64,000 bases of DNA from Phenylobacterium deserti (GTDB lineage Bacteria; Pseudomonadota; Alphaproteobacteria; Caulobacterales; Caulobacteraceae). The stretch lies in assembly GCA_945874825.1 (NCBI GenBank), contig CAMCIK010000008.1, forward strand, positions 1 through 64,000. Reading direction: 5' to 3'. Shown piece after piece: positions 35,453 to 43,457 of this stretch (positions within the stretch are counted from its first letter, which is position 1; each line of letters begins with the position of its first letter). A program made the position numbers and the translations under genes. The notes beneath the pieces were generated by a model, which searched no databases, was not told the DNA's origin, and saw only the letters and a list, made by a program, of their open reading frames with translations.

Positions 35453-36247
35453 CTAGCCGCCGAGCTCCGCCGACCGGCTGGCGGCGGCGGCGACGGCGTC
35501 CTTCAGAAGCGGCCCCAGACCGGCCTCCCGACCCAGCACGCTCAGTGCCGCCTCAGTGGTTCCTCCTGGCGAGGTGACCTGCCGACGCAGTTCCGCGGGC
35601 GTCTGACCGGTCGCGTCGAGAAGCGCGGCTGCGCCGATCATGGTGGCCCGGGCGAGTTCCCGGGAAGCGTCCGCAGGCAGGCCAGCCGCGGCGCCCGCCG
35701 CCTCGAGGGCTTCAACAAAGGCGTAGAAATAGGCCGGCGCCGACCCGGAAACGCCCGTGGCAGCGTGCAGCAGTCCCTCCTCGGCCAGATCCACCACGAC
35801 GCCCACTGGGGCAAAGAGGCTCCGAGCCCGGCCGGCAGCCTCCGGATCGGTTGCAAACAGACTGGCCACGCCCCGGCCGACGGCAACGGCTGTCGTGGGC
35901 ATGATGCGGGCCACACGCCGGCCCCCGAAGGCCTCGGAGATGTCGGCGGCCCTCACCCCCGCCACCACGGAGACGATCACGGCATCCGGCGGCAGATGGG
36001 GGGCGACAGCTAAGACCGCCTCCCGCCAGGCCTGGGGCTTGACCGCCAGAAGGACGGTCCCCGCCCGGGCGATCTCTCGAGGCCCCAGATCGCCCAAGGC
36101 CCCAGCCCGGATCGCCCCGAGGGCGGCTTCGGACGGTGAGGGATCGAGGATCATGAGGTCGCCGGTGGACGGCCCGCCAAAGCGAAGCCAGCCCTCGATG
36201 AGGGCGCCGCCCAGGCGTCCGGCACCGAGCATAAGGACAGGTTTCAT
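35453..36247 (-). CDS. proC: Pyrroline-5-carboxylate reductase
   Basis: The ATG at 36247 gives 264 residues. The N-terminal Rossmann motif is VLMLGAGRLGGALIEGWLRF. The middle shows TVLLAVKPQAW and RVARIMPTTAVAVGRGVASL, and the dimerisation domain carries TGVSGSAPAYFYAFVEALEA and QVTSPGGTTEAAL. It reduces 1-pyrroline-5-carboxylate to proline with NAD(P)H. The track start at 36343 only extends upstream into sequence without the fold. It lies 32 bases after the YbjN-like gene and is probably co-transcribed with it. Confidence 0.94.
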   Translation of the reverse strand: MKPVLMLGAGRLGGALIEGWLRFGGPSTGDLMILDPSPSEAALGAIRAGALGDLGPREIARAGTVLLAVKPQAWREAVLAVAPHLPPDAVIVSVVAGVRAADISEAFGGRRVARIMPTTAVAVGRGVASLFATDPEAAGRARSLFAPVGVVVDLAEEGLLHAATGVSGSAPAYFYAFVEALEAAGAAAGLPADASRELARATMIGAAALLDATGQTPAELRRQVTSPGGTTEAALSVLGREAGLGPLLKDAVAAAASRSAELGG

Positions 36248-36279
36248 TCGCGCCTCCGGTTCCGCCCGACAGGACGGCT

Positions 36280-36783
36280 TCAGGCCACGCCGACCGTCTC
36301 GAACATGCAAGCGGCGAGGGCTTCCGCGGGAGATTTGCCGCACCGGACCAGGAAATCAAAGGCAGGAAAGAACCGGTCCGCTGCCTCCATGGCCACGTCG
36401 ATCATGCCGGCGGTCTGGCCCAGCCCGGGGTATTCGCCCGGCAGGAGTGGGGTCCCGAAGCGAAAGAGGATCTCGCCATCCTCGCGCATCTCGAAAAGGC
36501 CGAGCGAGGCGCGGGCATTCACGCCCGACAGGAGCTCATAGACCTGGGCGCGCAAGGATGGCGGCGCACGCATGTCCAGGGACAGGCTGACCTGCAGACA
36601 GTCCACATCCGGTCGCCAGGTAAAGCAGAGGCCGAAATCCCGCCAGCCACCGGTGAGGGTAAAGGCGACGTCTCCGCGCTCGGTCCGGTCGAACTGCAGG
36701 TTCTCGGCCTCGAGGACATGCTCGACGACGTCCAAGGGGTCTTGGCTGAACAGGCCCTCGTCCTCGGACAGGAAAGATTCCAT
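36280..36783 (-). CDS. YbjN domain-containing protein
   Basis: The ATG at 36783 follows GGAGG and begins a 167-residue YbjN-type protein (PLDVVEHVLEAENLQFDRTE; CFTWRPDVDCLQVSLSLDMR; VNARASLGLFEMREDGEILF; ETVGVA end). The fold resembles type III secretion chaperones; family members influence motility and stress traits in enterobacteria, but the mechanism is unknown. In alphaproteobacteria it often neighbours proC and the UbiK-like gene, as here. Confidence 0.87.
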   Translation of the reverse strand: MESFLSEDEGLFSQDPLDVVEHVLEAENLQFDRTERGDVAFTLTGGWRDFGLCFTWRPDVDCLQVSLSLDMRAPPSLRAQVYELLSGVNARASLGLFEMREDGEILFRFGTPLLPGEYPGLGQTAGMIDVAMEAADRFFPAFDFLVRCGKSPAEALAACMFETVGVA

Positions 36784-36908
36784 GCGCCCGAATGCCTCCG
36801 CACTGCGATCGAATCGTCGATCGGTCGGGAGGACGCTAATCCGGTTCGGGAGATTCCCTACAGTGGGATTCACCCGGTTGCTGCGCCTTCAGAGCGCAGA
36901 CCTGTGGA

Positions 36909-37163
36909 TCATTTCGCCGCGGGCTTGCGCGGAGCCCGCGGCGGGGCCGCGGCGCGCAGGCTGGCGACCTCCTCGCGGAGGGCGGCGATCTCGGCCTTGA
37001 GGGCATCGATTTCGTCGCGACGCACGAGGTCCAGCTCGGCGACCCAGCGGTCGGCCTGGACGCGGAAGGCCGCCTTGGCCTCGTCGCCCGCACTTTGCGC
37101 CAGTCCCATAGCGGCATTGGTCAGCCGGGCCATCTCATCAAGGAAGGGGTTCTGTGTTTGCAT
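36909..37163 (-). CDS. Accessory factor UbiK family protein
   Basis: The 84-residue protein is mostly one coiled coil: QNPFLDEMARLTNAAMGLAQ, ADRWVAELDLVRRDEIDALK and AEIAALREEVASLRA, ending in a basic Ala/Pro/Lys tail. This is the BMFP/UbiK signature. UbiK helps assemble the ubiquinone biosynthesis complex and binds lipids. It is divergent from lgt and upstream of the YbjN-like and proC genes on the same strand, with a 125-base spacer. Confidence 0.85.
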   Translation of the reverse strand: MQTQNPFLDEMARLTNAAMGLAQSAGDEAKAAFRVQADRWVAELDLVRRDEIDALKAEIAALREEVASLRAAAPPRAPRKPAAK

Positions 37164-37244
37164 ATTGGCAATATGGGCCCATCGGGGATGAAAACGAAGG
37201 CCTTCTCGGATAGAGATTTATCCGTAATCACACGGAGACCTGCC

Positions 37245-38063
37245 TTGGCCCTGCCCTTTCCGCAGATTGACCCCGTTCTGATCCAGATCGGGCCCTTGGC
37301 CATCCGCTGGTATGCGCTGGCCTACATCGTCGGCATCCTGGCCGCATGGCGTTATGCTAGCGCCCTGGTCGACCGGGCCGACCTGTGGACGAAGCGGGGA
37401 CCGCCTGTGGACAAGCCGGGTCTCGAAGACCTGGTCCTGTGGATCACCCTGGGGATCATCGCCGGCGGCCGGCTGGGCCATGTCCTCTTCTATACCCCCG
37501 GCATCCTGCTCTCCGATCCCATGGAAGTGCTGCGGGTCTGGAACGGAGGCATGAGCTTCCACGGTGGCTGCCTTGGGGTCCTCGTGGCCGTCGGGCTGTT
37601 CGTCCGACGTAAGGGGCTCGACCTCTTTTCCGTCGGAGACCTGGTCTGCGCCGTGGTTCCCATCGGTCTCTTCCTCGGGCGTATCGCAAACTTCATCAAT
37701 GGCGAACTCTGGGGCCGGCCCACGGACCTGCCCTGGGCGATGGTGTTCCCGGCGGCGGGCCCTGAGCCCCGGCACCCCAGCCAGATCTATGAGGCCGTGC
37801 TGGAGGGCGTGCTCCTGTTCCTGGTCCTGCGCTGGGCCACGCACAAGCGGCGCTGGCTCGGCCGACCGGGGGTCGTCGCGGGGATCTTCTTCGCCGGCTA
37901 CGGACTGTTCCGGATTCTCGTGGAGATGGTCCGCGAACCCGACATCTACATGCCCGCCTTCCCCATGGGCGTGACGATGGGCATGCTCCTCAGCCTTCCC
38001 ATGGTCATCTTCGGTGTCTGGCTGATCCGGCGAAAACCTGCCCCGGGCGACCGCGCGCCGTGA
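37245..38063 (+). CDS. lgt: Prolipoprotein diacylglyceryl transferase
   Basis: I choose the TTG at 37245, preceded by CGGAG 8 bases upstream and starting exactly at the family N-terminus (ALPFPQIDPVLIQIGPLAIR). The ATG at 37188 is an alternative, and the track start at 37095 overlaps the divergent UbiK-like gene. The 272-residue inner-membrane protein has the catalytic HGG motif (GGMSFHGGCLGVLVAVGLFV), FINGELWGRPTDLPWAM and PRHPSQIYEAVLEG. It attaches diacylglycerol to lipobox cysteines. Its stop overlaps the methyltransferase start (GTGA). Confidence 0.94.
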   Translation: MALPFPQIDPVLIQIGPLAIRWYALAYIVGILAAWRYASALVDRADLWTKRGPPVDKPGLEDLVLWITLGIIAGGRLGHVLFYTPGILLSDPMEVLRVWNGGMSFHGGCLGVLVAVGLFVRRKGLDLFSVGDLVCAVVPIGLFLGRIANFINGELWGRPTDLPWAMVFPAAGPEPRHPSQIYEAVLEGVLLFLVLRWATHKRRWLGRPGVVAGIFFAGYGLFRILVEMVREPDIYMPAFPMGVTMGMLLSLPMVIFGVWLIRRKPAPGDRAP

Positions 38064-39121
38064 GCCTGGCCGGACGCCTTGCAGAGCGGATCCGGAGCGC
38101 CGGACCGGTCAGCGTGGCCGAGTACATGCACCTTTGCCTGCATGATCCCCGTGACGGCTATTATGCCGTGCGCCCGGCGATCCGGGCCGACGGCGACTTC
38201 ATCACCGCGCCCATGGTCAGCCAGATCTTCGGCGAACTGATTGGCCTCTGGATGATTGAGGTCTGGAGGCAGATGGGTCGGCCCGATCCGGTCCGGCTCG
38301 TCGAACTGGGGCCCGGCGACGGGACCCTGATGTCGGATCTCCTGCGAGCCGCCCGGCTGGAGCCGGACTTCGCGGCCGCGATTGACCTCTGGCTGGTAGA
38401 GCCCTCCCGCCCCCTGCGGGTACAACAGGTGCAGAAGCTGGGCGCCTTGGCGCGCCATGCGGACAGCCTGGACGAGGTTCCCAAGGGCGCGCCCCTGCTC
38501 GTCTTCGCCAATGAGGTCCTCGATTGCCTGCCGACCCGGCAGTGGCAACGCCGCGAGGGTAGCTGGCACGAGCGTCGTATCGGTTTGGCCGGAGACCAGC
38601 TGGTCTTCGGGCTCGCCCCGGCTCCGGGCCTGGAGGGCGCGCCGGAGGCGGCACCCGATGGGGCAGTCTTCGAACACTCCCCCGCCCAGGAGGCCCTTGC
38701 TTCCGAACTTGGCGCCCGGATCGCCAGTGAGGGCGGGGCCGCACTTCTGGTCGACTACGGGCGTGGGACGCCGGGCCTCGGCGATACCCTGCAGGCCGTG
38801 TCCGGACACCGCAGGGTCGACCCTCTCGAGCACCCGGGTCAGGTCGACCTGACCGTCCACGCCGACTGTCCCTCCGTCCTGGCGGCCGCCCGGCGAGAGG
38901 GCGTCGAGACCCAGGGTCCGATGGCGCAGGGCGATTTCCTGCGGGTCCTGGGCCTTGAGGCGCGCGCCAGGACCCTCAGCCTGGCCCAGCCCGAATCCGG
39001 GGATCGGATACGGCGGCAGGTTGAGCGCCTCTCCGGAGCGGACCAGATGGGCGACCTCTTCCTGGCCGTTGCCCTTCACTCCCCCGGCCTCAGGCCGCCG
39101 GGATTCGGAGCCCAGACATGA
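38060..39121 (+). CDS. MidA/NDUFAF7-type SAM-dependent methyltransferase
   Basis: The 353-residue protein has the family N-terminus SVAEYMHLCLHDPRDGYYAV, then FITAPMVSQIFGELIGLWMI, the SAM-binding motif VELGPGDGTLMSDLLRAAR, and the conserved VFANEVLDCLPTRQW. Mitochondrial relatives methylate an arginine of complex I subunit NDUFS2; the bacterial target is inferred. It overlaps lgt upstream and pgeF downstream by 4 bases each, so the three genes form one coupled unit, an order common in alphaproteobacteria. Confidence 0.9.
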   Translation: MSLAGRLAERIRSAGPVSVAEYMHLCLHDPRDGYYAVRPAIRADGDFITAPMVSQIFGELIGLWMIEVWRQMGRPDPVRLVELGPGDGTLMSDLLRAARLEPDFAAAIDLWLVEPSRPLRVQQVQKLGALARHADSLDEVPKGAPLLVFANEVLDCLPTRQWQRREGSWHERRIGLAGDQLVFGLAPAPGLEGAPEAAPDGAVFEHSPAQEALASELGARIASEGGAALLVDYGRGTPGLGDTLQAVSGHRRVDPLEHPGQVDLTVHADCPSVLAAARREGVETQGPMAQGDFLRVLGLEARARTLSLAQPESGDRIRRQVERLSGADQMGDLFLAVALHSPGLRPPGFGAQT

Positions 39122-39894
39122 GCGGAGCGCCGCCGACCTTCCTGACCTCGCCGCGCCTTGACGTGACCGGAGTGCGGCATGCCTTCTTCACCCGCCAGGG
39201 CGGAGTTTCCTCGGGGATCTATGCCAGCCTCAACCTGGGCCGCGGGTCCCGGGACGATCCCGCCGCGGTTCTGGAAAACCAGGCGAGGGCGGCGTCGGCC
39301 CTCGGCCTTGAGGCCGACTCCCTGGCCATCGCCTACCAGGTGCACTCCGCTCGGGTACACATCGCGGAGCAAGCCTTTGGCGATGAACGGCCCGAGGGTG
39401 ACGGCGCGGCGACCGTTACGCCCGGCGTGCTGTGCGGGGCCCTTGCAGCGGATTGCGCCCCGGTGCTGATGGCGGATCCCAAGGCACGGGTCGTCTGCGC
39501 CGTCCACGCCGGCTGGCGCGGTGCCCTAGGAGGGGTAATCGAGGCCGGAGTCGCGGTGATGACTGGCCTGGGGGCGTCGCCCGGACGCATAGTTGCAGCG
39601 GTCGGCCCCTGTATCGGCCCACAGTCCTACGAGGTCGGCGAGGACTTCCGCCAAGCCTTCCTGGATGCGGATCCCGGCAGCGCCTCGCGCTTCCACGCCA
39701 CCGACAGCTATTCCATCGCCTTCGACCTGCCCGCCTACGCCCTCGAAAGGCTCCGGCGGGCGGGCGTGGAACAAGCCGAGTGGATCGGCGCCGACACCTA
39801 TTCCGATCCCGAGCTGTTCTTTTCGAACCGTAGGGCCCTACACCGTCAGGAACCCGACTTCGGGCGACTGCTGTCAGCCATAGCCCTGGTCTGA
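39118..39894 (+). CDS. pgeF: Peptidoglycan editing factor PgeF (YfiH/laccase-domain family)
   Basis: The 258-residue protein matches the YfiH family: [52 protein letters not shown], the conserved [11 protein letters not shown], and [13 protein letters not shown]. The zinc-binding His/Cys set (H in QVHS, C in ADCAP, H in HAGWRG) is intact. PgeF hydrolyses wrongly incorporated L-Ser from peptidoglycan precursors; relatives have been described as polyphenol or purine nucleoside enzymes. The start overlaps the methyltransferase stop by 4 bases. Confidence 0.92.
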   Translation: MSGAPPTFLTSPRLDVTGVRHAFFTRQGGVSSGIYASLNLGRGSRDDPAAVLENQARAASALGLEADSLAIAYQVHSARVHIAEQAFGDERPEGDGAATVTPGVLCGALAADCAPVLMADPKARVVCAVHAGWRGALGGVIEAGVAVMTGLGASPGRIVAAVGPCIGPQSYEVGEDFRQAFLDADPGSASRFHATDSYSIAFDLPAYALERLRRAGVEQAEWIGADTYSDPELFFSNRRALHRQEPDFGRLLSAIALV

Positions 39895-39916
39895 CGGGAT
39901 TCCACCGGGAGAGGCC

Positions 39917-39944
39917 TTGCCCCCTTCCCTCGCCCTGCTAAAAG
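39917..39944 (+). promoter_or_regulatory. Caulobacter-type housekeeping promoter candidate for prs
   Basis: TTGCCCC (39917) and GCTAAAAG (39937) are separated by 13 bases, matching the Caulobacter sigma-73 consensus shape TTGACGS-N10-14-GCTANAWC except for two bases. They sit 33 bases upstream of the prs ATG, in the only sizeable gap after the lgt-pgeF unit. Confidence 0.45.
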
Positions 39945-39976
39945 CCCGGCAAGGCGAAATGAGGCGGAGAGTCCCG

Positions 39977-40912
39977 ATGAAGCTGCTAGCCGGCAACTCC
40001 AACAGGACCCTGGCCGAGGCCGTCGCCTCCCACCTCGATCTCCCCCTGACCCGGGCGCAGGTAAAGCGTTTCTCGGACAACGAGATCTTCGTCGCCATCG
40101 AAGAAAATGTCCGCGGCGAGGACATCTTCGTCATCCAGTCGACCAGCTATCCGGCTAACGACAACCTGATGGAACTGCTGATCTGCATCGACGCCCTGAA
40201 GCGGGCGTCGGCACGGCGGATCACGGCGGTCATGCCCTATTTCGGCTATGCTCGCCAGGATCGGAAGACCGGTGGCAGAACGCCCATATCGGCCAAGCTG
40301 GTCGCCAACCTCATCACTCGCGCAGGCGCCGACCGGGTCCTGACGATGGACCTGCATTCCGGGCAGATCCAGGGCTTCTTCGATATCCCGACCGACAACC
40401 TGGTGTCCGCGCCCCTGATGGCGGGCGACATCAAGAGGCACTACGAGAAGACCGAAGACCTGCTGATCGTGTCTCCCGACGTCGGCGGCGTGGTCCGAGC
40501 CCTCGCCTTGGCGAGCCGGCTCAATGCAGAGCTGGCCATTGTGGACAAACGCCGCTCGGGGCCAGGCAAGAGCGAGGTCGCCAACATCATCGGCGACGTC
40601 GAGGGCCGCCGGTTGATCCTGTTTGATGACATCGTCGACTCGGCCGGGACGCTCTGCAACGCCGCCCAGTCCCTGGTCGACGCTGGCGCCGTCGAGGTCT
40701 CGGCATACGTCACCCACGGTGTCCTTTCCGGTGCTGCCTATGACCGGGTGCAAAACTCGGTGCTCAAGGAACTGGTGATCACCGACTCGATCGAGGCGAC
40801 AACCCAGGTGGCTGGAGCTTCAAAGATCCGGCTGGTGTCTTGCGCAGCCCTGATCGGCGAGGCCGTTCGCCGGATCGCCAACGAAGAATCGGTCTCTAAG
40901 CTGTTTGACTGA
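39977..40912 (+). CDS. prs: Ribose-phosphate pyrophosphokinase
   Basis: The ATG at 39977, after GGCGGAGAG, gives 311 residues, the normal size. It begins [20 protein letters not shown] and shows [20 protein letters not shown], the ATP loop [20 protein letters not shown]-binding [13 protein letters not shown] and the PRPP loop [14 protein letters not shown]. It makes PRPP from ribose-5-phosphate and ATP for nucleotide, histidine and tryptophan synthesis. The track start at 39917 includes promoter sequence. Confidence 0.96.
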   Translation: MKLLAGNSNRTLAEAVASHLDLPLTRAQVKRFSDNEIFVAIEENVRGEDIFVIQSTSYPANDNLMELLICIDALKRASARRITAVMPYFGYARQDRKTGGRTPISAKLVANLITRAGADRVLTMDLHSGQIQGFFDIPTDNLVSAPLMAGDIKRHYEKTEDLLIVSPDVGGVVRALALASRLNAELAIVDKRRSGPGKSEVANIIGDVEGRRLILFDDIVDSAGTLCNAAQSLVDAGAVEVSAYVTHGVLSGAAYDRVQNSVLKELVITDSIEATTQVAGASKIRLVSCAALIGEAVRRIANEESVSKLFD

Positions 40913-41002
40913 TCCTGCAGGTTTGCTCCCTCCACCGAAGCAGGAGATACTGCCCACAATCGTCCACACGACCCGCCGCGGAAGCCCCGGGGAGCGAGAG
41001 CC

Positions 41003-42028
41003 ATGTCCCAAGTGCCAAGAACCCTCACAAAGCTCGCTGGCCTCGCGGCCATAGCCCTCGTCGTGGCCGCCTGCAGCCCGACAAATGATCCCCTGAGCGC
41101 CGCGCGCAGTAAGCCGCCGGAGATCGTCATTGGGCCGCGCATCATCGACCAGGCCGGGGCCTACCGGAACTTCATCGACCGGACGACCGCCATCTCGCCT
41201 GCCTTCACGGATGGCGCATCGGTGTCCCGCGCGGTGGCGACCGGGAGCACGATCGAGCCCAGCCAGATCATGCAGGGTGCCATTGCCTACGGGGTTATTG
41301 TCGCCCTTGAAGAACCCGCCTTCGTCGCCGGCGTCCGCGCCCAGGCGATCGGAGACATTCAGCGGGCCCAGCTCGCGGAGTCCATCACGGCCAACCCTTA
41401 CAACGTCCTGGGGATCCAGGGGTCGGGCGATGCCGCCACCCGGGTCACCCTGGTCTTGGCCGAGGACGGTCAACGCCTTTACGACGCCGGCAAGGCGGTC
41501 AAGCAATCGGCTTATGACGTCCAGAAGCAGGCCTGGTCGAAGGCTGAGGTGGCCGACCGGACCGGACGGCTGGCCAGCGCCAAGGCGCAAGCCTCTGTCC
41601 TGTTCGACAGCGACCTCAGCGAAGCAGACCTGAGGGGCCACGCCGGCACTCGGCGCCCCACTGGCGGCCCCATCGAACCGCACTACAGCCAGTCCGTGAT
41701 CCGGGCCGTCGCCGTGGCGGCCCTGGCCATACTGGGCCAGGCCGGCCCGGCCCGGAACGACGCTATCGGTGCCGTCATGCAGGACCCGAACATCAATACC
41801 TGCACCCGCATGACCAAGCTGAACCTCAACCAGTGCCTGGCCGTCTCTAAGCCCCACTACGAGGATATCTTCTGTCTCGGCCAGCACATCATGATGGACA
41901 GCGGCAGGTGCGTCATCAAGGCATCCGGCCAGAAGGAACCCTACGAGGCGCGCTTCGTTCCGACGGTGAAGCCGAACACGCCGGTCAAGGCCACCGCACC
42001 GGCCAAGAAGCCCGCAAAGAAGAAGTAA
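41003..42028 (+). CDS. Hypothetical lipoprotein
   Basis: This 341-residue protein has a clear lipoprotein signal (LTKLAGLAAIALVVAACSPT, Cys at ~24). The mature part is mostly Ala-rich helices (PSQIMQGAIAYGVIVALEEP; AEVADRTGRLASAKAQASVL), then a ~60-residue cysteine-containing segment (INTCTRMTKLNLNQCLAVSK; IFCLGQHIMMDSGRCVIKAS) that could form two disulfides, and a basic Lys/Pro/Ala tail (APAKKPAKKK). I recognise no named domain; similar proteins occur in Caulobacterales. It lies between prs and rplY without overlap and seems to be its own unit. Confidence 0.75.
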   Translation: MSQVPRTLTKLAGLAAIALVVAACSPTNDPLSAARSKPPEIVIGPRIIDQAGAYRNFIDRTTAISPAFTDGASVSRAVATGSTIEPSQIMQGAIAYGVIVALEEPAFVAGVRAQAIGDIQRAQLAESITANPYNVLGIQGSGDAATRVTLVLAEDGQRLYDAGKAVKQSAYDVQKQAWSKAEVADRTGRLASAKAQASVLFDSDLSEADLRGHAGTRRPTGGPIEPHYSQSVIRAVAVAALAILGQAGPARNDAIGAVMQDPNINTCTRMTKLNLNQCLAVSKPHYEDIFCLGQHIMMDSGRCVIKASGQKEPYEARFVPTVKPNTPVKATAPAKKPAKKK

Positions 42029-42054
42029 CGCGCCGCACAGGGTCGGCTGGCCCG

Positions 42055-42083
42055 TTGCAAGGTGCCGGGGTTTTGTGTATTTA
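42055..42083 (+). promoter_or_regulatory. Promoter candidate for rplY
   Basis: TTGCAA (42055-42060) and TATTTA (42078-42083) are separated by exactly 17 bases, a good sigma-70-type arrangement, in an AT-richer patch after the lipoprotein gene. A leader of about 70 bases would follow, containing a perfect 8-base-pair hairpin CGCCGCGC-N7-GCGCGGCG (42117-42139) before the ribosome site. Confidence 0.5.
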
Positions 42084-42160
42084 GCCGCCTCTTTCGACCC
42101 TTCCCGGGGCGTCCGTCGCCGCGCGGCGTCCGCGCGGCGGCTTCGTTTCGAGGCAGGGCC

Positions 42161-42760
42161 ATGGCCGATATCATTCTGAACGTCGAAGTCCGCGAGCGTA
42201 CGGGCACGGGCGGCGCCCGCGCCACCCGTCGCGAGGGCAAGGTCCCCGGTGTGCTGTACGGCGGCGGCAAGGATCCCGTTGCCATTGCCGTGAAGGCCAA
42301 TGAATTCCGCAAGGCCCTCCATACCGGCAAGCTCCAGGGTCACCTGGTAACCCTGAAGTACGGCAACGAGACCCAGCCGGTCATCGCCAAGGTCGTGGAC
42401 ATGCATCCGGTGACGGATGATCCCTGGCACTTCGACCTGTACCGGGTCGACGCGCACCAGCAGATCCGTGTCGCCGTCCCGGTCCACTTCCGCAATCAGG
42501 AAGCCTCACCGGGCCTGAAGCGTGGCGGTACGCTCAACGTCGTCCTCCATGAGATCGAGCTGAACTGCCCGGCCGACCACATCCCCGAGGAAATCCTCCA
42601 CGACCTGACTGGCCTGGATATCGGCGAGACGATCCGTGTCAGCTCGCTTAACCTGCCCGAAGGCATCACCGCCGTGGCTTCCGGCGATGTGGTCGTGGCC
42701 ACAGTGGCCGGTTCGGCAGCTGCCGCCTCGGCCGCCAGTGCCGAGGGCGCCGAGGCCTGA
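42161..42760 (+). CDS. rplY: 50S ribosomal protein L25/general stress protein Ctc
   Basis: The ATG at 42161 after AGGCAGGG gives a 199-residue L25 of the long CTC type: the 5S-rRNA-binding domain (VEVRERTGTGGARATRREGK, VPGVLYGGGKDPVAIAVKA) and the C-terminal TL5-like domain (FHFDLYRVDAHQQIRVAVPV-like region; EIELNCPADHIPEEILHDLT; ISVSSLNLPEG-like strand). It ends in an Ala-rich tail (AAAASAASAEGAEA). It binds 5S rRNA in the large subunit. pth follows 21 bases later, a conserved rplY-pth-ychF order. Confidence 0.95.
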   Translation: MADIILNVEVRERTGTGGARATRREGKVPGVLYGGGKDPVAIAVKANEFRKALHTGKLQGHLVTLKYGNETQPVIAKVVDMHPVTDDPWHFDLYRVDAHQQIRVAVPVHFRNQEASPGLKRGGTLNVVLHEIELNCPADHIPEEILHDLTGLDIGETIRVSSLNLPEGITAVASGDVVVATVAGSAAAASAASAEGAEA

Positions 42761-42781
42761 GGCCCGGCCTGACGGCCCCGC

Positions 42782-43399
42782 ATGCTGATCCTTGCCGGCC
42801 AGGGGAACCCGGGCCCGGCCTATTCCGGGAACCGGCACAATATCGGCTTCAGGGCTGTCGACGCCATTGCCTCGCGCTGGGGCTTCGGCCCCGAGCGTAG
42901 CCGCTTCCAAGGCCTGGCCCGGGAAGGTGTCATCGAGACCCCGGAGGGGCCAGTCCGGGCCCTGACCCTGAAGCCCCAGACCTTCTACAACGAAAGCGGC
43001 CGGGCGGCGGCGGCGGCGCTCAGGTTCTTCAAGCTGTCGCCAGCGGACCTGGTGCTCTTCTACGATGAGATCGATCTTGCCGGCGGCCGCTTCCGGATGA
43101 AGACCGGGGGCGGGGCTGCAGGCAACAACGGCGTCCGCTCCGTCACGGCTCATGTGGGGCCAGATTTCCGGCGGGCGCGCCTGGGTGTGGGGCACCCGGG
43201 ACACAAGGACCGGGTCCAGGGACATGTTCTTTCGGACTTCCACAAGTCGGAGTTGGCCTGGGTCTCAGCCCTGGTCAATGCCGTCGCCGATGCCGCACCC
43301 CTGCTCGCCGCCGGGGAGGATGAGCGCTACCAGGCCGAAGTCCTGCGCCTTGCGCCTGCCGAGAAACTGGACCCCCGCAGGCCCGGCGATCTGGCGTGA
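42782..43399 (+). CDS. pth: Peptidyl-tRNA hydrolase
   Basis: The 205-residue enzyme shows the family motifs LILAGQGNPGPAYSGNRHNI (catalytic His in NRHN), KPQTFYNESGRAAAAALRFF, LVLFYDEIDLAGGRFRMKTG and GGAAGNNGVRSVTAHVG. It releases peptides from tRNAs that fall off the ribosome. It follows rplY by 21 bases and precedes ychF. A GCTAG-containing stretch between pth and ychF may give ychF an extra promoter. The segment after residue ~185 is family-variable. Confidence 0.95.
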   Translation: MLILAGQGNPGPAYSGNRHNIGFRAVDAIASRWGFGPERSRFQGLAREGVIETPEGPVRALTLKPQTFYNESGRAAAAALRFFKLSPADLVLFYDEIDLAGGRFRMKTGGGAAGNNGVRSVTAHVGPDFRRARLGVGHPGHKDRVQGHVLSDFHKSELAWVSALVNAVADAAPLLAAGEDERYQAEVLRLAPAEKLDPRRPGDLA

Positions 43400-43457
43400 C
43401 CATTTCACAGGCGCGTGCTAGTCGCCGCGCCTGCAGTTCCGAGGAGTTTCCTGAATC

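Noticed and set aside
36881-36899. Small hairpin CTGCGC-N7-GCGCAG beyond the UbiK-like gene
   Set aside because: The stem is only six pairs with no T-run on either strand, so it is not convincing as a terminator.
40820-42487. 555-residue minus-strand ORF
   Set aside because: It lies antisense to the 3' end of prs, the lipoprotein gene and rplY, and its sequence is the Gly/Arg/Asp-rich composition typical of antisense frames in GC-rich DNA; no domain is recognisable.
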